The position numbers were made by a program, and so were the translations under genes. The notes beneath the pieces are model-generated. The model had not been told where the DNA came from. It saw nothing but the letters and a program-made list of their open reading frames with translations, and did not search any database. A stretch of 36,334 nucleotides of DNA from Bacteroidia bacterium (GTDB lineage Bacteria; Bacteroidota; Bacteroidia; Bacteroidales; Prolixibacteraceae): NCBI GenBank assembly GCA_026391315.1, contig JAPLDT010000032.1, positions 1-36,334 of the forward strand. The letters are read 5' to 3'. Shown piece after piece: positions 33,373 through 36,334 of this stretch; position 1 is the first letter of the stretch, and each line of letters starts with the position of its first letter.

Positions 33373-33544
33373 GATAATATAAACCTTATTTTTATAATTA
33401 ATCTTAGTAGAAAGGTGGATGTTAGGAGACCAGTATCTTATTATCTTATTTTATGATAGTTATGAAATAAGATAATAAGATTAGGCTTCAGTCCAATTCG
33501 CAGTTCTACTAAGATAATAAATTGAAAATAAGCTTTATATTATC
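33373..33544. mobile_element. MITE-like 172-bp near-palindromic element
   Basis: Outer arms of about 40 bp (33373-33412 and 33504-33544) are inverted copies with a few mismatches and two short gaps. Exact stretches are GATAATATAAA at the tips and ATCTTAGTAGAA inside. A second perfect 17-bp inverted repeat lies in the centre (33435-33451 and 33465-33481, ATCTTATTATCTTATTT). Two unpaired 22-base segments separate inner and outer stems. There is no open frame and no clear target-site duplication, so it is either a small non-autonomous element or a structured non-coding region in front of znuA. Confidence 0.55.
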
Positions 33545-33568
33545 AAAACTTCATGCTTTTGACAAAAC

Positions 33569-33604
33569 CTGATAGTCCTGCTGGTCCCTATTGTCCTGAA
33601 GGTC
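33569..33604 (-). repeat. Nonamer repeat upstream of znuA
   Basis: CTGATAGTC, CTGCTGGTC, CCTATTGTC, CTGAAGGTC in 9-bp register. On the minus strand each unit begins GAC and ends AG or GG, as in the plus-strand array at 33173. It ends 22 bp before the znuA start codon. Confidence 0.6.
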
Positions 33605-33626
33605 AATACCAAAATATAATATTAAA

Positions 33627-34493
33627 ATGAGAAAAATTATATTAATCTTTTTCGCCATATTCACCCTGGCCTCCTGCCAGACAACTCCCAAAAAACCATC
33701 GGAGAAGATTGTCTTTGCTAGCATTCTGCCACTGCAATATTTTACCGACCAGATCACCGGTAATCTCTATACATCCGTGGTGATGGTCCCGCCGGGCGTC
33801 GGTCCCGAAACCTACAATCCTACTCCCCGGCAGATGGGCGAAATGGCCAAAGCAGGCGCCTATTTTGCCAACGGCTTCCTCGGTTTCGAAGATGCCTTCC
33901 TCGAGAATTTTAAATCCATCAATCCCGGCCTCGCCTTTATCAATACTTCGACCGGGGTGGAACTGATTCGTGCTGCCGGTCATGACCATGGCGATCACCA
34001 GCACGAAAAGGGGGTAGATCCCCATACCTGGTCATCCCCGGATGGGGCCAGGATCATTGCCAAAAACATTTTCGACGGAATGGTGAAAATTGACCCCGCC
34101 AACAAGGTGAAATTCCAGGAAAACCTCGACCGGCTGCTGACAAAAATCGATAGTGTCGATAAGGTCGTGAAGACAATTCTGACCGACATTCCCTCCCGGA
34201 AATTCATGGTCTTTCACCCTGCGCTGGGATACTTTGCCAGGGAGTACAATCTCGAACAGCTCTCCATTGAATTTGAGGGGAAAATTCCTACTCCAAAGCA
34301 CATTCAAGGTATTGTAGAAGAGGCCAAATCCCAGAATATCAAATACATCATGATACAGAGGGAGTTTGATGTCGAGAATGCCGAGATCATTGCCAACGAA
34401 ACCGGCAGCAAGGTGATCCAGATCGATCCGCTGGCTTACGACTGGCCCGGAGAGATGATCTCGCTGGCCCGCAAAATGGCCGCAGCGAAATAG
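33627..34493 (+). CDS. znuA: Zinc/manganese ABC transporter substrate-binding lipoprotein
   Basis: 288 residues. Lipobox TLASC (Cys17), followed by QTTPKK without the acidic export signal, so it is probably periplasm-facing. Cluster A-I (ZnuA/TroA) fold with a His-rich loop HDHGDHQHE (119-127), His133 in VDPHTW, His197 in FHPALGYFAREY and a probable last ligand, Asp267, in VIQIDPLAYDW. The first His ligand of the family (PHxYxPTP) is replaced by Glu61 in PETYNPTPRQM, which may change metal preference. It delivers Zn2+ or Mn2+ to the ZnuB/ZnuC permease encoded next. It is first in the operon; no Zur-type box was recognised. Confidence 0.88.
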   Translation: MRKIILIFFAIFTLASCQTTPKKPSEKIVFASILPLQYFTDQITGNLYTSVVMVPPGVGPETYNPTPRQMGEMAKAGAYFANGFLGFEDAFLENFKSINPGLAFINTSTGVELIRAAGHDHGDHQHEKGVDPHTWSSPDGARIIAKNIFDGMVKIDPANKVKFQENLDRLLTKIDSVDKVVKTILTDIPSRKFMVFHPALGYFAREYNLEQLSIEFEGKIPTPKHIQGIVEEAKSQNIKYIMIQREFDVENAEIIANETGSKVIQIDPLAYDWPGEMISLARKMAAAK

Positions 34494-34516
34494 CTGTCCA
34501 ACCGCCAAAATAGTTG

Positions 34517-34524
34517 TAAATTTG
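34517..34524 (+). promoter_or_regulatory. Possible internal -7 element before znuC
   Basis: TAAATTTG matches TAnnTTTG in the 63-bp znuA-znuC gap. If used, transcription would begin near 34531, which favours the ATG at 34557 over 34536 as the znuC start. Confidence 0.3.
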
Positions 34525-34556
34525 CGTTCGATACGATGTTTGAAAATCTCACCTAC

Positions 34557-35312
34557 ATGGTTCCTTTGATCGATATCCGCCACCTCACGGTAGGGTATGA
34601 GGAGAACATTATCCTTTCGGATGTCTCTCTGACCATCCACGACAAGGATTTTATCGGCGTGATCGGTCCAAATGGCGGGGGAAAAACTACACTGCTGAAG
34701 GCCATCCTCGGGCTCTTACAGCCTTTCAGGGGAGAGGTGGTCTTTCACGATTGTATGACCGAAGGAAATCATCACCGCATCGGATATCTGCCGCAAATCA
34801 ACAACATCGACCGCAAATTTCCGATCTCTGTCTCCGAGGTAGTGAAATCCGGACTGATGTCCAAAAAAAGGATCATCAAAAAGTATGCGCAAAAGGATCT
34901 GGAATATGCCGGCGAATTGATGAACGAAATGGGCATCTACGAGATCCGCAACAAGGCCATCGGCGAACTCTCCGGCGGTCAGATCCAGCGCACCCTGCTC
35001 TGCCGCGCCTTGGTAAATCAGCCCAAACTTCTTGTCCTGGATGAGCCAAACACCTATGTCGATAACCGTTTTGAGCGGGAGCTCTACGAAAAGCTGCGCC
35101 GATTTAACGAGAATATCGCCATCCTGCTTGTCTCCCACGACATCGGAACCATCTCCACCTATGTGAAATCGATCGCCTGTGTGAACCACTCGCTGCATTA
35201 CCATCCCGGGAACAAAATTACCCCCGAACTGATGGAGGCCTATGAATGCCCGATACAGATCATCACACACGGGAAAATTCCCCATACCGTCCTACACCAA
35301 CACGAATCATGA
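34557..35312 (+). CDS. znuC: Zinc/manganese ABC transporter ATP-binding protein
   Basis: 251 residues from ATG 34557. An in-frame ATG at 34536 adds seven residues; the shorter form starts MVPLIDIRHLTVGY, as is usual for the family. Walker A GPNGGGKTT, Q-loop LPQINN, signature LSGGQIQR, Walker B LLVLDEP followed by NTYVD as D-loop, and the H-switch SHD. It energises the metal permease on the cytoplasmic face. It overlaps the next gene by four bases (ATGA), a sign of translational coupling. His residues near the C-terminus (HSLHYHPG) are frequent in metal-linked ABC subunits. Confidence 0.92.
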   Translation: MVPLIDIRHLTVGYEENIILSDVSLTIHDKDFIGVIGPNGGGKTTLLKAILGLLQPFRGEVVFHDCMTEGNHHRIGYLPQINNIDRKFPISVSEVVKSGLMSKKRIIKKYAQKDLEYAGELMNEMGIYEIRNKAIGELSGGQIQRTLLCRALVNQPKLLVLDEPNTYVDNRFERELYEKLRRFNENIAILLVSHDIGTISTYVKSIACVNHSLHYHPGNKITPELMEAYECPIQIITHGKIPHTVLHQHES

Positions 35313-36151
35313 TGGAAAACCTGATGTCACTGCTGGCGATGAATTTCTTCCGCAACGCGCTGATTGCCTCACTTTTGGCCAGCATTACCTGCGGCATCAT
35401 CGGGACCTACATTGTGTCGCGCCGGATCGTTTTCATCAGCGGCGGTATCACCCACGCCTCCTTCGGAGGAATCGGCATGGGCTATTACATGGGATTTGAT
35501 CCGATTTTGGGAGCCGTTCTGTTTGGAATATTCTCGGCCCTTGGGATCGAATTCTTTACCAGGAAGGCCGATCTCCGCGAGGACTCAGCCATCGCCATGC
35601 TCTGGGCACTGGGTATGGCCCTAGGGATCATCTTTATTTTCCTGACTCCCGGATATGCCCCCAACCTGATGAGTTACCTCTTCGGGAACATCCTCACCGT
35701 CTCGCTTACCGATATTCTGTTCCTGACGTTCCTTACGCTGGGGATTGGCGCCTTCTTTATCCTCTTCTACCGGATGATTCTCTTCATCTCCTTCGACGAG
35801 GAGTATGCCCTCACCAACAATACGCCGGTCAGGCTTTTCAATATGATCCTGATCTGTTTGGTGGCATTGACCATTGTTCTGAATATCAGGGTAGTAGGAA
35901 TCATTCTGGTGATGTCGCTGCTCACCATACCGCAGGCCATCTCCAATCTCTTCACCCGCTATTTCCACAAGATGATCTTCCTCTCCATCTTCTTTGGGTT
36001 CGTAGGCTCCATCTCCGGACTGGTCTTCTCCTATGTGTACGATATCCCCTCCGGCGCTGCTATCATCTTCGCCCTGGTGCTGATGTACGGCATAGCCAAA
36101 CTCTTCTTTATCGCCCGAAAATCCTTCACCAAAAAGCAACACGCTTTGTAA
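35309..36151 (+). CDS. znuB: Zinc/manganese ABC transporter permease
   Basis: 280 residues from ATG 35309, which overlaps the znuC stop in ATGA. The frame is open upstream to 35246, but that part lies inside znuC and is not membrane-like. About eight hydrophobic helices in the ABC-3 family pattern: TYIVSRRIVFISGGITHASFGG with the coupling-helix segment, a central EFFTRKADLREDSAIAMLWA loop, then RVVGIILVMSLLTIPQAISNL. It forms the inner-membrane channel for the metal delivered by ZnuA. Repeat-type sequence begins immediately after its stop codon. Confidence 0.92.
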   Translation: MMENLMSLLAMNFFRNALIASLLASITCGIIGTYIVSRRIVFISGGITHASFGGIGMGYYMGFDPILGAVLFGIFSALGIEFFTRKADLREDSAIAMLWALGMALGIIFIFLTPGYAPNLMSYLFGNILTVSLTDILFLTFLTLGIGAFFILFYRMILFISFDEEYALTNNTPVRLFNMILICLVALTIVLNIRVVGIILVMSLLTIPQAISNLFTRYFHKMIFLSIFFGFVGSISGLVFSYVYDIPSGAAIIFALVLMYGIAKLFFIARKSFTKKQHAL

Positions 36152-36202
36152 CTCTTTCGCATTCCCTTTGTGCATTCCTTTGTGTTTTCCTTAGCGTCCT
36201 CC
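36152..36202 (+). repeat. CCTTTGTG-type repeat after the znuB stop
   Basis: CCTTTGTG (36165), CCTTTGTG (36177) and CCTTAGCG (36189) recur with a 12-bp period, starting 1-13 bp after the stop. They are related to the units at 32582-32643. Confidence 0.6.
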
Positions 36203-36241
36203 TATATAACTCTTTTGTAATCATTTGACTTACAGTGTATT

Positions 36242-36334
36242 TTATGATGCTTGTTTTAATCGAGTTAATTGTTTTTCCAATTTTCTAATCTTTTCTTCTC
36301 TATATTTTTCTTGATTATCTACGATCAATTCTAT
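36242..36334 (-). CDS. 3' end of a gene running off the window
   Basis: On the minus strand a frame is open from the window edge to TAA at 36244-36242, giving 30 residues (ELIVDNQEKYREEKIRKLEK, then a Leu/Gln/Arg-rich tail). The heptad-like pattern suggests a C-terminal coiled coil. It is convergent with znuB. There is too little sequence to name a family. Confidence 0.5.
   Translation of the reverse strand: MELIVDNQEKYREEKIRKLEKQLTRLKQAS

Noticed and set aside
33373-33544. Zur box for znuACB within the palindromic element
   Set aside because: Neither inverted repeat resembles a known Zur operator, and the arms are far longer than a single binding site.
35246-35308. Longer N-terminus for the ZnuB permease
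   Set aside because: It overlaps znuC and is hydrophilic; the ATGA overlap start at 35309 is typical.

Overview
The window looks like a piece of a free-living Bacteroidota chromosome, most likely a Bacteroidia or Marinilabiliales/Prolixibacteraceae-type organism. The evidence is a complete SusC/SusD-type glycan locus, a type IX secretion (T9SS) C-terminal domain, Bacteroidota lipoprotein signals (Cys followed by Lys/acidic residues), several TAnnTTTG-like promoter -7 elements, and genes that lack strong Shine-Dalgarno sequences. No tRNA, rRNA, CRISPR array or transposase gene was seen.

Layout. 1-3381 (+): a 5'-truncated metallophosphoesterase, an exported protein of unknown function, a DUF3592-like membrane protein and a DUF6508-like protein, the small genes being AT-rich. 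3618-14045 (-): a starch operon, susC-susD-susE-susF-like, then a rho-independent terminator, then a T9SS-secreted alpha-amylase. 14046-14518: a divergent regulatory region with a LacI-type operator. 14519-22062 (+): LacI regulator, maltose/maltodextrin MFS symporter, beta-phosphoglucomutase, GH65 maltose phosphorylase and a periplasmic GH13 neopullulanase, closed by a terminator. 22319-24083: a DUF4143 AAA ATPase preceded by a 23-bp perfect palindrome, converging on an unknown membrane protein. 24308-29234 (+): a sugar-isomerase-fold protein, a membrane-anchored AraC/FlgO/TPR regulator and a tandem rhodanese lipoprotein. 29493-32415: a papain-family protease without a signal peptide (+), converging on a ferredoxin reductase-rlmN pair (-). 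32905-36151 (+): yidD, then a znuA-znuC-znuB metal transporter. 36242-36334 (-): the 3' end of a further gene.

How the genes work together. The central 18.5 kb encodes an almost complete phosphorolytic starch pathway. Secreted amylase cuts polysaccharide outside the cell. SusD/E/F capture and SusC imports maltodextrins. The periplasmic GH13 enzyme trims them. The MFS symporter takes maltose into the cytoplasm. Maltose phosphorylase yields glucose plus beta-glucose-1-phosphate, and beta-phosphoglucomutase converts the latter to glucose-6-phosphate. The LacI protein is the probable local regulator.

The least explained material is intergenic. Short-period tandem repeats (4, 7, 8, 9 and 12 bp) recur at or just after stop codons. 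Two mirror-image repeat pairs are present. A 172-bp near-palindromic MITE-like element lies upstream of znuA, and several long perfect hairpins occur, one of them spanning a stop codon. All functional statements come from reading motifs by eye; no database search was run.
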